DNA of 64,000 nucleotides from Marivita sp046591575 (GCF_046591575.1 NZ_JBIQWA010000004.1:372001-436000); one strand, 5' to 3'; counted from the first letter of the stretch, positions 49,830 through 59,914 are shown. Translations and numbers: made by a program. Notes: generated by a model from the letters alone, not told the origin.

Positions 49830-51152
49830 ATGACCGACGTCACTGATCCCCGCAGCAGGCCCGTTCCAACCGGACGCACGGCACGGGCCGCCCGCATGGG
49901 CGGTCTGGCTGGCGGCTTGCTTGGATCTGCGGCCGTCACCGGTGCCAAACAATTGCTGCGCGGGCAACGCCCCTCGCCTCGCGACATGTTCCTGACCCCG
50001 TCAAACGCGCAACGGCTGACACAGCAATTGTCCCAGATGCGCGGCGCGGCGATGAAGATGGGCCAGCTTTTGTCGCTCGAAGCCGGGGATCTGCTCACAC
50101 CCGAGCTGGCCGCTGTGTTGCGCCCCTTGCAATCACAGGCCCATTTCATGCCGCCTGCACAGCTCAAGCAGGTTTTGACAACCGCATGGGGCCGCGATTT
50201 CACTCGGCATTTCAAACGGTTCGATGTCCGCCCCATTGCCGCCGCATCAATCGGACAGGTCCACCGCGCCCAAACCCGCGACGGGCGTGATCTGGCCATC
50301 AAAGTGCAATATCCAGGTATCCGCGACAGCATCGACAGCGACCTGAACAATCTGGCAAGTCTGATGAAACTCTCTGGCATGATGCCAAAGGGGCTTGATC
50401 TCAAACCCTTTTTGCAGGACGCGCGAGATCAATTGCACGAAGAGGCCGACTATTGTCGCGAGGCCGCAAATCTGCAACGCTTTGGCGCGTTGCTGGAAGG
50501 CGACACGCGTTTCGTTGTGCCCCGCTGGCACGCGGATCTGAGCACCAAAGACATCCTGGCGATGGATTTCATTCCCTCAGATCCCATCGACACCCTGGAA
50601 CAGGCCGACCAGACCGCCCGCAACAGCGTGGCGCGGCATCTCATCACGCTTATGATGCGCGAAGTGTTCGACTTTCACCTTGTCCAAACCGACCCAAATT
50701 TTGCCAATTATCGCTGGCAGCCAGAGACCGGCAGGATTGTCCTTCTCGATTTCGGGGCCACACGCCCGCTCACGCCCAACCTGGTCACCCGATCCCGCGC
50801 GGTTCTCGCCCCCTCCCTTGACAACGATCTAGACCAGATTGCCGTCGCTCTGACAGATCTGGGGCTCCTGTCCCCCGCGCTGCCGGACACGGTGCGCAGC
50901 GAAATCCTTTCGATGGTCAAAATGGCCAACGAACCCATGCTGTCTGCTCACGGGTTTGATTTCGGGAATACCGGTTTGGTGTCAGACCTTCGAGACCGGG
51001 GCATGGCCTTGGGTCAAAACCGGTCGATCCAGCACATCCCACCGACCGAGGTGCTTTACCTTCAGCGCAAGGCAGCCGGTCTGTTTCTTTTGGCGACCCG
51101 TCTGCGGGCGCAGATCAATCTCCGGGATCTGTTTGTGACTTACGCCCGCTAG
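49830..51152 (+). CDS. ABC1/ADCK (Coq8-like) family protein
   Basis: A 440-residue atypical kinase-fold protein of the UbiB/Coq8 family. The Ala-rich and KxGQ motifs are GGLAGGLLGSAAVTGAKQLL and GAAMKMGQLLSLEAGD, and IAAASIGQVHRAQTRDG is the nucleotide-loop region. The catalytic loop is QTDPNFANYRW, the Coq8-type QTDPN form rather than the UbiB HADP form, followed by LLDFGATR for the metal-binding Asp. Members support ubiquinone synthesis. No ubi gene is adjacent. ATG 49830 starts the conserved N-terminus. Confidence 0.9.
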   Translation: MTDVTDPRSRPVPTGRTARAARMGGLAGGLLGSAAVTGAKQLLRGQRPSPRDMFLTPSNAQRLTQQLSQMRGAAMKMGQLLSLEAGDLLTPELAAVLRPLQSQAHFMPPAQLKQVLTTAWGRDFTRHFKRFDVRPIAAASIGQVHRAQTRDGRDLAIKVQYPGIRDSIDSDLNNLASLMKLSGMMPKGLDLKPFLQDARDQLHEEADYCREAANLQRFGALLEGDTRFVVPRWHADLSTKDILAMDFIPSDPIDTLEQADQTARNSVARHLITLMMREVFDFHLVQTDPNFANYRWQPETGRIVLLDFGATRPLTPNLVTRSRAVLAPSLDNDLDQIAVALTDLGLLSPALPDTVRSEILSMVKMANEPMLSAHGFDFGNTGLVSDLRDRGMALGQNRSIQHIPPTEVLYLQRKAAGLFLLATRLRAQINLRDLFVTYAR

Positions 51153-51167
51153 ACCCGCCCGGGGCCG

Positions 51168-51860
51168 TTAAAGCCCAAGCGCATCCACCAACGCGCGCAA
51201 TGCCTCACGCTCGACGTCCGACCTGTGTGCAATGCGGCTGCGGAACAGCGTTGCCTGACTTTCCAATATCGGCGGTTCTTCCAATATTTTCAGATGGTTG
51301 GCCCTTAACGTTTCACCGGTTGACGTAATGTCGGCAATCGCTTCAGCGGTCAGGTTCTTGACCGTACCTTCGGTCGCCCCCTGGCTGTCCACCAACTGAT
51401 AATCCGCCACACCGCCCCGGCGCAGATATTCGCGGGTCAGCCGGTGATATTTGGTCGCGATCCGCATTCTAAAGCCATGCTTGGCGCGAAACGCCGCCGC
51501 GGCACCGTCCAGATCATCAAGCGTATCCACATCCACCCAGCACTGAGGCACCGCCACGATCAGCGTTGCATGGCCAAATCCCATCCCGGCCAGCGGTTCG
51601 ACCTTTTGATCCCACTGAACCAGCTTTTCCTCGATCAGGTCATTTCCTGTCACACCAAGGTGAATCCGCCCTTCCGCCAATTCGCGCGGAATTTCCCCTG
51701 CCGACAGCAGCACCAGTTCGACGCCCGTCACCCCGTCAACAGCGCCGGCATATTCACGCTCTGACCCGGTGCGGCTTAGCGTGACACCCCGCGCGCCGAA
51801 CCACGAAAAGGTCTTGTCCATCAGCCGCCCCTTGGACGGCACACCCAATTTGAGGCTCAT
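51168..51860 (-). CDS. hisG: ATP phosphoribosyltransferase, short form
   Basis: A 230-residue short-form HisG. KLGVPSKGRLMDKTFSWF at the N-terminus, GEIPRELAEGRIHLGVTGND and the LVDSQGATEGTVKNL phosphate loop identify it. It catalyses the first step of histidine synthesis from ATP and PRPP and needs HisZ, encoded just upstream with an ATGA overlap, for activity and feedback control. The C-terminal regulatory domain of long HisG is absent as expected. Confidence 0.94.
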   Translation of the reverse strand: MSLKLGVPSKGRLMDKTFSWFGARGVTLSRTGSEREYAGAVDGVTGVELVLLSAGEIPRELAEGRIHLGVTGNDLIEEKLVQWDQKVEPLAGMGFGHATLIVAVPQCWVDVDTLDDLDGAAAAFRAKHGFRMRIATKYHRLTREYLRRGGVADYQLVDSQGATEGTVKNLTAEAIADITSTGETLRANHLKILEEPPILESQATLFRSRIAHRSDVEREALRALVDALGL

Positions 51861-52966
51861 ACAGTGCCCCCCAAAGCCAAGACCAGATCAGGACGGATCA
51901 CACCACCCACGGCCGGTATTGCGCGCCCGTGACCCAACCGATGGGTCAGCGCATCGTAACGCCCTCCAGTTGCGACCGGGGGCAAATCGGGCCGTGCATC
52001 GGCGTAAAATCCAAAGACAAAACCGTCATAATATTCCATCGAACTGCGCCCGTGGGAGGCTTCGAACCGAAGCGTCTCCACGTCGACGCCACGACGCGTC
52101 AGGGCCTCGCAACGCGCTTCGAATTTACTCAGGGCGGGATTGATCCCCGGCAGATCGACGGCAATATCCCGCAGCCGACCCAATGCATTGGGACAGGTTT
52201 CGGCCACGGATAAAACCGCTGAAATCAAATCGACATCTTCGCCACACATAGGCGTGTCCTCGGCGTCTGCGCGCAGTGCGGCGATCCGTGAGACAATCTC
52301 GCTTTCACCGCGCAAGCCAACCATTGGGCCCGCATCGGCCATCGGATCAGACCGTTCCAAAAGCGCCTTGCGCGAGGGCGGTGTCGGGATCACCCCGGCA
52401 AACCGTTTGACCAGCGAGGTAAACCGCGCCGGTCGCCAGATATGGCGCATCAATGCTGCTCGACGCGCATCCGAGACGCGCAAATTCGACACCATTGCGA
52501 TCAGAATGCCAATGTCCCCGGTAACGGCATGCAGGTTAAGCGGTTTCAACGTTTCTGCGAACACCGAAAATACTTCGGCATCGGCAAGGGCGGCATCGCC
52601 GCCGCCGAACAGCTCGTATCCCACCTGCATGAATTCGCTGCGCCGATCAGGATGGTCCTCCTGTTTGCGGAAAACTTCGCCAAAATAGGTGTAGCGCGCG
52701 GGCGTTTCATTTCGGTCCATATGGTATTGCACAACCGGGACGGTGAAATCCGGTCGCAACATCATTTCGCCCTGCGCCGGGTCAGAGGTGACATAGGCCC
52801 GCGCGCGAATATCTTCGCCATAAAGATCCAGCAGGACTTCGGCCGGAAATAGGATATCCGCCTCAAACCGGTCTGCCCCGGTCGCGGCGAACTTGTCGCA
52901 TAACTGCTCTGCTGCGCGTCTGACCTGGCTTTTGCCGGGACGGTCGTTCGTTGGCTGTGCAACCAT
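51857..52966 (-). CDS. hisZ: ATP phosphoribosyltransferase regulatory subunit HisZ
   Basis: A 369-residue HisRS-paralogue lacking the tRNA-binding domain. PDFTVPVVQYHMDRNETPAR and YTYFGEVFRKQEDHPDRRSE correspond to class II motif 2, and VATGGRYDALTHRLG to motif 3. It forms a hetero-octamer with short HisG. The ATG at 52966 overlaps the hisS stop (TGATG); GTG 52969 is an alternative start. It stands between hisS and hisG. Confidence 0.92.
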   Translation of the reverse strand: MVAQPTNDRPGKSQVRRAAEQLCDKFAATGADRFEADILFPAEVLLDLYGEDIRARAYVTSDPAQGEMMLRPDFTVPVVQYHMDRNETPARYTYFGEVFRKQEDHPDRRSEFMQVGYELFGGGDAALADAEVFSVFAETLKPLNLHAVTGDIGILIAMVSNLRVSDARRAALMRHIWRPARFTSLVKRFAGVIPTPPSRKALLERSDPMADAGPMVGLRGESEIVSRIAALRADAEDTPMCGEDVDLISAVLSVAETCPNALGRLRDIAVDLPGINPALSKFEARCEALTRRGVDVETLRFEASHGRSSMEYYDGFVFGFYADARPDLPPVATGGRYDALTHRLGHGRAIPAVGGVIRPDLVLALGGTV

Positions 52967-54441
52967 CACGCATAGCTTTCAAGAATGTCACGCACTTTAG
53001 TGACCAATTCAGAACGCGGCACCTCGAACTGGTTGGGACGATCCTGCCATTCCTCAAGCGATGCGCTTTCGGCGATTTTGGTCCCGAGGATCAGATCCTT
53101 GATCTGCACAACACCGTTTGCCTTTTCATCCGCACCTTCAATCACCGCCACCGGCGCGTGCCGCTTGTCTGCATATTTCAGCTGATTGCCAAAATTCTTG
53201 GGATTGCCCAGATAAACCTCTGCCCGGATGCCGGCGTTGCGCAGCTCGGCCACCATCGCCAGATAATCCCCCATCCGGTCGCGATCCATGACCGTGACCA
53301 CCACTGGGCCATGGCTTTGGCGGCCAATCCGCCCCTTTTCGCGCAGGGCTGCCAACAATCGGTCGACACCGATGCTGACACCGGTCGCGGGAACCGATTG
53401 CCCGGTAAACCGCTTGACCAGGTCATCATACCGTCCACCGCCCGCGACCGAGCCGAATTGCCGTTTGCGACCTTTTTCATCAAGGATATCAAAAGTAAGC
53501 TCGGCCTCGAACACCGGGCCGGTATAGTACCCAAGACCACGCACAACGGAGGGATCAATCTCGATCTGATCCGGCCCATAGCCGCCAGAAGCCAGCAAAT
53601 CAGAAATTTGCTCAAGCTCTGCCACACCATCCGCGCCAATCGCACTGTCACCAACCGCAGTCCTCAGATTTCCAAGGGTTTGCGCAGCACTGTCGCCTTT
53701 GGACGTTAAAAAAGCGATAACCGGCTCTGCCTGATCCGTCGTCAATCCGACACCGTCAATATACGCGCCCGAACTGTCCAGACGCCCTTTGCCCAGCAAC
53801 TCGCGCACACCGGCTTCGCCGACCTTGTCGAATTTGTCGATTGTCCGCAAAACCGCGTCGCGTTGCGCGTCGTCGTTCAGGCCCATTGCCTCAAGAACGC
53901 CATTCAGCACCTTGCGGTTGTTGACCCGCACAACGTAATCGCAACGCGGAATGCCCACAGTTTCAAGGCAGTCGGCAAGCATCGCACAGATTTCCGCATC
54001 AGCCGCAACAGAACCAGTGCCAACCGTATCTGCATCGCATTGATAAAACTGACGATATCGCCCCGGCCCCGGCTTTTCATTACGCCAGACCGGGCCCATC
54101 GCATAGCGCCGGTAAGGCGCCGGCAGGTCGTTGCGATGCTGCGCATAGACGCGGGCCAGCGGTGCGGTCAGATCATAGCGCAGGGCCAGCCAATCACCGT
54201 CATCTGCCTCTTGCCAGGCAAACACACCCTCATTGGGGCGGTCTATATCGGGAAGGAACTTGCCCAGCGCTTCGACCGTTTCGACCGCAGCACTCTCCAT
54301 CGCGTCAAAACCGTAGCGATGATAAACCTGCGCAATCGCGGTCAGCATCTCGGCGCGCTCGGTGACATCCGCGCCGAAATAGTCGCGGAAGCCCTTGGGC
54401 GTTTGCGCCTTGGGGCGTGGAGCTTTCTTTGGCTTGGCCAT
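52966..54441 (-). CDS. hisS: Histidyl-tRNA synthetase
   Basis: A 491-residue class II synthetase. TPKGFRDYFGADVTERAEML is motif 1, RYAMGPVWRNEKPGPGRYRQ motif 2, GGGRYDDLVKRF and GVSIGVDRLL motif 3, and a C-terminal anticodon-binding domain (about 390-491) follows. It charges tRNA-His. ATG 54441 is preferred over TTG 54447. hisS, hisZ and hisG form one operon, so charging and synthesis of histidine are transcribed together. Copy 2 of the palindromic element is upstream. Confidence 0.95.
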   Translation of the reverse strand: MAKPKKAPRPKAQTPKGFRDYFGADVTERAEMLTAIAQVYHRYGFDAMESAAVETVEALGKFLPDIDRPNEGVFAWQEADDGDWLALRYDLTAPLARVYAQHRNDLPAPYRRYAMGPVWRNEKPGPGRYRQFYQCDADTVGTGSVAADAEICAMLADCLETVGIPRCDYVVRVNNRKVLNGVLEAMGLNDDAQRDAVLRTIDKFDKVGEAGVRELLGKGRLDSSGAYIDGVGLTTDQAEPVIAFLTSKGDSAAQTLGNLRTAVGDSAIGADGVAELEQISDLLASGGYGPDQIEIDPSVVRGLGYYTGPVFEAELTFDILDEKGRKRQFGSVAGGGRYDDLVKRFTGQSVPATGVSIGVDRLLAALREKGRIGRQSHGPVVVTVMDRDRMGDYLAMVAELRNAGIRAEVYLGNPKNFGNQLKYADKRHAPVAVIEGADEKANGVVQIKDLILGTKIAESASLEEWQDRPNQFEVPRSELVTKVRDILESYA

Positions 54442-54584
54442 GGTCAAATCCCGACTGGGTGAGCATCACGCGTCCTCTAACGGCTTGGGCCGGAGGGGGC
54501 AAGAACGTCGCTTGGGAAACGCCACCGGCCCTACCATTGGACACTGACCAGCGCGTCCCAGCGCGTATCTTACGAAAAGGTTAA

Positions 54585-54627
54585 TAGGTCCGGTCCGGCC
54601 CCAATGTTTCGCGCGCGAAACAATAGG
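54585..54627. repeat. 43-bp palindromic element, copy 2
   Basis: The element begins TAGGTCCGG and contains TGTTTCGCGCGCGAAACA (54605-54622), a perfect 18-bp palindrome. It matches copy 1 (31905-31947) at 36 of 43 positions and lies in the 245-bp gap between divergent hisS and slyX. Confidence 0.7.
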
Positions 54628-54686
54628 CACGCCTTGTTGACCTATTTCCCCTTGCCTTTGCGCGTGACGATGCGCATCTGTCCGGC

Positions 54687-54887
54687 ATGGATATAACGGC
54701 CCTCGAAGAACGTATCGCTCATCTGTTGCGTGTGACCGACGATCTGTCAGACACCGTGGCAGCCCAGGCCAAGGAAATCGACCGCCTGACCGCGCGGGTC
54801 GAGATGCTGATGATGCGAGAAGCCTCGCGCGAGGCCGAAGGCTCGGGAGGGGTTGTGTTGGGGGATGAACGCCCACCACATTATTGA
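54687..54887 (+). CDS. slyX: SlyX family protein
   Basis: A 66-residue coiled-coil protein: ALEERIAHLLRVTDDLSDTV and AAQAKEIDRLTARVEMLMMR are regular heptads, and the C-terminal ERPPHY is the SlyX end motif. Function is unknown. The ATG at 54687 has only a weak upstream site (CTGTCCGGC). It converges with the lipoprotein gene; a short GCGGTT-TG-AACCGC palindrome separates them. Confidence 0.85.
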   Translation: MDITALEERIAHLLRVTDDLSDTVAAQAKEIDRLTARVEMLMMREASREAEGSGGVVLGDERPPHY

Positions 54888-54914
54888 CCGCACACGCGGT
54901 TTGAACCGCCTGCG

Positions 54915-55784
54915 CTAATTGCCGCGGATATCGGTTTCCACAACTTCGCCATCATGGATCAGGATTGTTTTCCAGATCGGGTTCGATCCGAACTGTTCGT
55001 AGACACTGACAAACACCGTATCACGCGACAGGCGCGGCAGGGCTGATCCGCAGGGTTTCCCGCGCGACACCCGGCAAATGCGCGATTTCAGACGTTCATA
55101 AGCGGCATCGGTTTCCGAATAAGGCTGTACTTTCGCAGGCAGCCCATAACGCAGCTGTTCATGTGTTTCCGCCGATCCAAAGACAGCCAGTGCCGCGGTA
55201 AACTGGCGGGCGCAGCGGTCTTTGAAGCCGGTCACGTAAAAGGTGTGTGGTGCGGTGTTGCCCGGCTGGGAATCATAAAGCGCATATGTGCCGCGGTTTT
55301 CCGGGTAACGATCAACGCGGGTTCCCAATTGGGCCGACCGCACATTGCACACCCGCGCCAGCGTGCCATAGGGCAGCTGTGTTCCAAGCTCAACGATCTG
55401 GAAGTCGGGATCGTTCGGCGCCGGCGCGGAACTGCGCCCGAAAATACCCCCCGACGTGGCGGGCGCGGTAGCCTCTGGCGCATCCGGCAAAGCGGCAATC
55501 TCGTCAGTCTCTGATGTGTCGGAAGACCGGGCGTTGTCCGCCGCCCGGCGCAAAAAGCCCAAAAGCCCCCGGCGCGGTTGGTCTGCCTGCTCAGGGAGTG
55601 CCGTAGTTGCAGAGCTTTGGGAAACGAGCGGTTCGGAGGCATCCTCTGGCTGCGCTCCGATTGCAGCCCGGATGTCTGTCTCGCTGACATCGGTCTGCGA
55701 CAGCCGGGGAACATTGCCCAACGGATCGCTGGCACAGCCTGCAAGCAGGCCTGCGGCGCACAGGATCGCAGCGAAACGCGACAT
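54915..55784 (-). CDS. Putative lipoprotein (289 aa), hypothetical
   Basis: The signal peptide ends in LLAGC, a lipobox with the modified Cys at residue 17. A low-complexity Ala/Ser/Pro/Glu-rich linker (about 25-125) is followed by a folded domain (about 128-289) with four Cys residues (VCNVRS, DRCARQ, SRICRVSRGKPCG) likely forming disulfides. No family is recognised, though the plan fits conserved lipoproteins of this group. It lies 87 nt after dnaE on the same strand. Confidence 0.78.
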   Translation of the reverse strand: MSRFAAILCAAGLLAGCASDPLGNVPRLSQTDVSETDIRAAIGAQPEDASEPLVSQSSATTALPEQADQPRRGLLGFLRRAADNARSSDTSETDEIAALPDAPEATAPATSGGIFGRSSAPAPNDPDFQIVELGTQLPYGTLARVCNVRSAQLGTRVDRYPENRGTYALYDSQPGNTAPHTFYVTGFKDRCARQFTAALAVFGSAETHEQLRYGLPAKVQPYSETDAAYERLKSRICRVSRGKPCGSALPRLSRDTVFVSVYEQFGSNPIWKTILIHDGEVVETDIRGN

Positions 55785-55871
55785 GATCTCTCCTAAATGG
55801 ATCGCGGCAACCTAAACAAAACGCGCGCCTCAGTCCAGCGATCGCGGGCGCGACCTTGCGGCATCGGCGGC

Positions 55872-58800
55872 TTAAAGCTCTTCCACTTCAAGCACACCGC
55901 CCAGCGATTTGATCGCGCCCTTGATTTCGGGCGTGACCGGGAAATCCCGGCCAAGAGCCACGTCTACCTCGCCGGGCAAACCCGGTGCATTCAGACAGCA
56001 AATGCGAATGGGGCCCTTGCCCGCTTTTGGCATCTGATCCGCCGCCCGTGTCAGAACGGATGCGACATGCGGCACGGCATCTGGCGCATCCACAAAGATG
56101 CGCAATCCCATGCTCGCAGCATCGGCAACGGCAATCTCCACCGGCGCAACCGACCGGCCCAACAGCTTTAGCTGATCGGATTCCAGAGTGGCCTCGACCG
56201 TGACCATCACCTTTGATCCGGTTTCAAGGTGATCACGCGCGGCGTCCAGCGTGTCGGAGAACAGCGTGACCTCGTAGGCACCGGTGGGATCGCTGAGTTG
56301 GGCAAAGGCAAAGCGGTTGCCACGGGCGGATTTGCGTTCCTGTCGTCCTGCCACCACGCCTGCCATTTTGGCAACACATGGCCCGCCTTGCGCCTTGGCC
56401 AGCACATCATCCAGCGTCATCGCGCCCTTGCGTTTGAGCGCGGTCATGTAGTCATCAAGCGGGTGGCCAGACAGGTAGAATCCAACGGCCTTGAACTCTT
56501 CTGACAGGCGTTCGGCGGGCAGCCAGTCTGTAACCGGTGATAGGCGCGGTTCTGGCAAATCATCCCCGGCCTCGCCAAACAGCGACACCTGAGCCGAGGC
56601 GCGTTGATCATGGATCGCTGCGGAATAGGCTACCAGCGCATCAAGGCTTTCAAAAACGCGGTGGCGGTTGGGGTCAAGCTGATCAAACGCCCCCGAGCGC
56701 GCCAGCATTTCCAGCGGCCGCTTGCCGACACGTTTAAGATCGACCCGGCGGGCGAAATCAAAAAGTGTTGCAAACGGTTTGTCGCCCCGGCCTTCGACCA
56801 CCAGTTTCATCGCCTCGACGCCGACATTCTTGAGCGCGCCCAGCGCGTAGACGAGTGCCCCGTCCTGCACGTCAAACATCGCCTGAGATCGGTTCACGCA
56901 GGGCGGCACCCAAGGCAGGCTTAACCCTTTTTTAACCTCTTCAAAGAACACGCCCAACTTGTCGGTCAGGTGGATGTCGCAATTCATGACGCCCGCCATG
57001 AATTCCACCGGGTGGTTCGCCTTGAGCCACGCGGTCTGGTAGCTGACCACGGCATAGGCGGCAGCGTGGGATTTGTTGAAACCGTAATTGGCGAATTTGT
57101 CGAGAAGGTTCCAGACCTCGATCGCCTTGGGTTCATCGACGCCATTCTCGGCCGCGCCTTTCAGGAATTTCGGACGCTCCGCATCCATGGCTTCCTGAAT
57201 CTTCTTGCCCATCGCACGGCGCAGCAGATCCGCGCCGCCAAGCGAGTATCCCGCCATTTCCTGCGCGATCTGCATCACCTGTTCCTGGTAGACGATGATG
57301 CCCTGCGTTTCGTCAAGGATGTGGTCAATCGACGGATGCAACGTTTCGCGCTCGGACAGCCCGTTTTTGACCTCGCAGAACTTTGGGATGTTCTCCATCG
57401 GGCCGGGGCGGTAGAGCGCGACCAGAGCGATGATATCCTCGATACAGTCGGGCTTCATCCGCTTGAGCGCGTCCATCATGCCCGAGCTTTCGACCTGGAA
57501 CACGGCGATGGTTTTCGCGGCGGCGTAGAGTTTGTAGCTGGCTTCGTCATCCAGCGGGATATGGCCGATGTCGTTCTCGGCCCCCTCGGCCGGTTCGTAA
57601 AGCTGCGTCCCGTCAGCGGCGATGTGCAATGGGCGGCCCGTCTTGAAGATCATGTCGAGCGCGTACTGGATCACCGTCAGGGTTTTCAGACCAAGGAAGT
57701 CGAATTTCACCAGACCTGCCTGTTCGACCCATTTCATGTTGAACTGGGTCGCGGGCATGTCGGACCGGGGGTCTTGGTAAAGCGGGACCAATTCATCAAG
57801 CGGACGGTCGCCGATCACCACCCCGGCGGCATGGGTTGAGGCGTTGCGCAGCAAGCCCTCGACCTGCTGGCCATAGGTCAGAAGGCGGTCCACCACCTCT
57901 TCCTCGCGCGCCGCTTCGCGCAGGCGCGGTTCGTCCTTGAGCGCCTTTTCGATGCTGACGGGTTTGACGCCCTCGACCGGGATCATCTTGCTGAGGCGAT
58001 CCACCTGACCATAGGGCATCTGCAAGACGCGCCCCACATCGCGCACCGCCGCCTTGGACAAGAGCGCACCGAAGGTGATGATCTGGCCCACCTTGTCGTG
58101 GCCGTATTTCTCTTGCACGTAGCGGATCACCTCTTCGCGGCGGTCCATGCAGAAGTCGATGTCAAAGTCCGGCATCGACACGCGTTCGGGGTTGAGAAAG
58201 CGTTCGAACAGAAGCTGGTAGCGCAGCGGATCAAGGTCGGTGATGGTGAGCGCATAGGCCACCAAAGAGCCCGCGCCCGAGCCGCGCCCCGGCCCCACGG
58301 GAATGTCGTGTTCCTTGGCCCATTTGATAAAGTCTGCAACGATCAGGAAGTAGCCGGGAAAGCCCATGCCTTCGATGATGCCCAGCTCGAATTCGAGCCG
58401 TTTCTCGTACTCTTCCACCGGGGCGGCGTGCGGGATCACGGCCAGCCGCGCTTTTAGCCCCTCGCGCGATTGCCGCTTGAGCTCTTCCACCTCGTCATCG
58501 GCGAATTTCGGCAGGATCGGGTCGCGCCGGTACGCCATGAAGGCGCAGCGTCGAGCGATTTCGACCGTGTTTTCAATCGCTTCCGGCAGATCGGCAAAAA
58601 GCGACGCCATCTCGCGCGGGCTTTTGAAATAGTGCTGCGGTGTCAGGCGGCGGCGCGGTTCCTGCTGGTCGACATAGGCCCCATCCGCGATGCAGATCAG
58701 CGCGTCATGCGCCTCGTACATATCCGGCTTGGGAAAGTAGACATCATTGGTGGCGACCAATGGCAAACCCATGGCATAGGCCATTTCGATAAAGGGTCGT

Positions 58801-59372
58801 TCTGTCTGGCGTTCGCTTTCGGGCGGTCCGCTGTCGCCCGGGTGGCGTTGCAATTCAACGTAAAGCCGATCACCGAACATTTCCGCCAACCGGTGCATGA
58901 CAGCCTCGGCCGCACCGCGATTGCCCTGCTGAAGAATGCGTCCGATTGCGCCATCCGGGCCGCCACTTAGGCAAATCACCCCATCGCTAAACTGCGCCAG
59001 TTCGTCGAGCGTGACATGGGGCAATTCGCCATCCCGACGCAGATACAGGCAGGAGTTGAGCTTCATCAGGTTTTCGTAGCCCGGTTCGGATTGCGCCAAG
59101 AGAACCAGAGGGGCCGGGGGTTTTGGCCTTTCGCCCGGCGCGGGATCGGCAACGCGCAGATCGACCTGACATCCGACAATTGGCTGCACACCGGCAGCGG
59201 CTGCAGACACGGAAAATTCAAGTGCTGCGAAAAGGTTGTTGGTGTCGGTCAGGACGACGGCGGGCATACCTTTGTCGGCACATAATCCGGGCAGCTTTTT
59301 TAGCCGCATGGCCCCTTCAAGCAGGGAATATTCGGAATGGACACGCAGGTGGATGAATCGGGGATCAGACAT
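55872..59372 (-). CDS. dnaE: DNA polymerase III alpha subunit
   Basis: A 1166-residue replicative polymerase of the DnaE1 type. An N-terminal PHP domain (HLRVHSEYSLLEGAMRL), the palm domain with catalytic Asp residues in PDFDIDFCMDRREEVIRYV, the GRGSGAGSLVAYAL and NKSHAAAYAVVSYQTA blocks, and a C-terminal OB-fold are present. It copies the chromosome as part of the holoenzyme. ATG 59372 starts MSDPRFIHLRVHSEYS; the longer frame lacks a binding site. Length is normal. Confidence 0.96.
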   Translation of the reverse strand: MSDPRFIHLRVHSEYSLLEGAMRLKKLPGLCADKGMPAVVLTDTNNLFAALEFSVSAAAAGVQPIVGCQVDLRVADPAPGERPKPPAPLVLLAQSEPGYENLMKLNSCLYLRRDGELPHVTLDELAQFSDGVICLSGGPDGAIGRILQQGNRGAAEAVMHRLAEMFGDRLYVELQRHPGDSGPPESERQTERPFIEMAYAMGLPLVATNDVYFPKPDMYEAHDALICIADGAYVDQQEPRRRLTPQHYFKSPREMASLFADLPEAIENTVEIARRCAFMAYRRDPILPKFADDEVEELKRQSREGLKARLAVIPHAAPVEEYEKRLEFELGIIEGMGFPGYFLIVADFIKWAKEHDIPVGPGRGSGAGSLVAYALTITDLDPLRYQLLFERFLNPERVSMPDFDIDFCMDRREEVIRYVQEKYGHDKVGQIITFGALLSKAAVRDVGRVLQMPYGQVDRLSKMIPVEGVKPVSIEKALKDEPRLREAAREEEVVDRLLTYGQQVEGLLRNASTHAAGVVIGDRPLDELVPLYQDPRSDMPATQFNMKWVEQAGLVKFDFLGLKTLTVIQYALDMIFKTGRPLHIAADGTQLYEPAEGAENDIGHIPLDDEASYKLYAAAKTIAVFQVESSGMMDALKRMKPDCIEDIIALVALYRPGPMENIPKFCEVKNGLSERETLHPSIDHILDETQGIIVYQEQVMQIAQEMAGYSLGGADLLRRAMGKKIQEAMDAERPKFLKGAAENGVDEPKAIEVWNLLDKFANYGFNKSHAAAYAVVSYQTAWLKANHPVEFMAGVMNCDIHLTDKLGVFFEEVKKGLSLPWVPPCVNRSQAMFDVQDGALVYALGALKNVGVEAMKLVVEGRGDKPFATLFDFARRVDLKRVGKRPLEMLARSGAFDQLDPNRHRVFESLDALVAYSAAIHDQRASAQVSLFGEAGDDLPEPRLSPVTDWLPAERLSEEFKAVGFYLSGHPLDDYMTALKRKGAMTLDDVLAKAQGGPCVAKMAGVVAGRQERKSARGNRFAFAQLSDPTGAYEVTLFSDTLDAARDHLETGSKVMVTVEATLESDQLKLLGRSVAPVEIAVADAASMGLRIFVDAPDAVPHVASVLTRAADQMPKAGKGPIRICCLNAPGLPGEVDVALGRDFPVTPEIKGAIKSLGGVLEVEEL

Positions 59373-59521
59373 GCGCGCACCGTAGAAACCTGCGGCCTTG
59401 GGGGAAAGCGCAAAACATGCACGCACACCCAGATCCGCAATTTCAAAGGTGTATCAGGGTCACCACCGCTTGCGCGGGCAAGGTGCGGCTGAATGCGCAC
59501 TCCTCTTGAGGATTGTCCTTA

Positions 59522-59569
59522 CTGACAAAAAGAGTCAGAAATAAGTACCTGACAAAAGGAATCAGAAAT
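59522..59569 (+). repeat. Two 21-bp direct repeats covering the ribosome-binding site of the secreted-protein gene
   Basis: Copies at 59522-59542 and 59549-59569, 27 bp apart, read CTGACAAAAAGAGTCAGAAAT and the same with two changes when written base by base; both contain the arms CTGAC and (G/A)TCAG. The second copy supplies AAAGGA and the first bases of the ATG at 59568. Confidence 0.65.
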
Positions 59570-59885
59570 GCTCAGATCTTTCAAAATCACGCTGGCCTCA
59601 ATCCTTCTTTCCACCTCAATGGCGGGCGCGTCTGACTCTGGTGACCCTCAGGCGCTGGAGACGAGTGTTCTGGAAAATGGGGTGATGTCCTATCAGATTT
59701 TCGAAGCCTCGATCAAACATGTCGATCTTGAGACATGTCCAGCAGATGTGGATGGCGATAGCACATTCTGCCGTATGACCCTGGCCTCGGACCTTGCGCA
59801 TGTGTTTGTGTTCTCTGATGACGGCGAACAACCTTTGCTGTCCGTGAGATCCTATGAACTGGGCGATGGCTTTTTGCCGTTTTGA
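59568..59885 (+). CDS. Small secreted protein (105 aa), hypothetical
   Basis: A signal peptide (FKITLASILLSTSMAGA, cleavage near 21) precedes an 84-residue mature domain with two Cys (ETCPADV, TFCRMTL) that could form a disulfide. No family is recognised. AAAGGA precedes ATG 59568 within the second direct repeat. A strong intrinsic terminator follows, so it is a single-gene unit. Confidence 0.72.
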   Translation: MLRSFKITLASILLSTSMAGASDSGDPQALETSVLENGVMSYQIFEASIKHVDLETCPADVDGDSTFCRMTLASDLAHVFVFSDDGEQPLLSVRSYELGDGFLPF

Positions 59886-59914
59886 TCAGCGACGCTGCAG
59901 CACCCCGATAAAAG

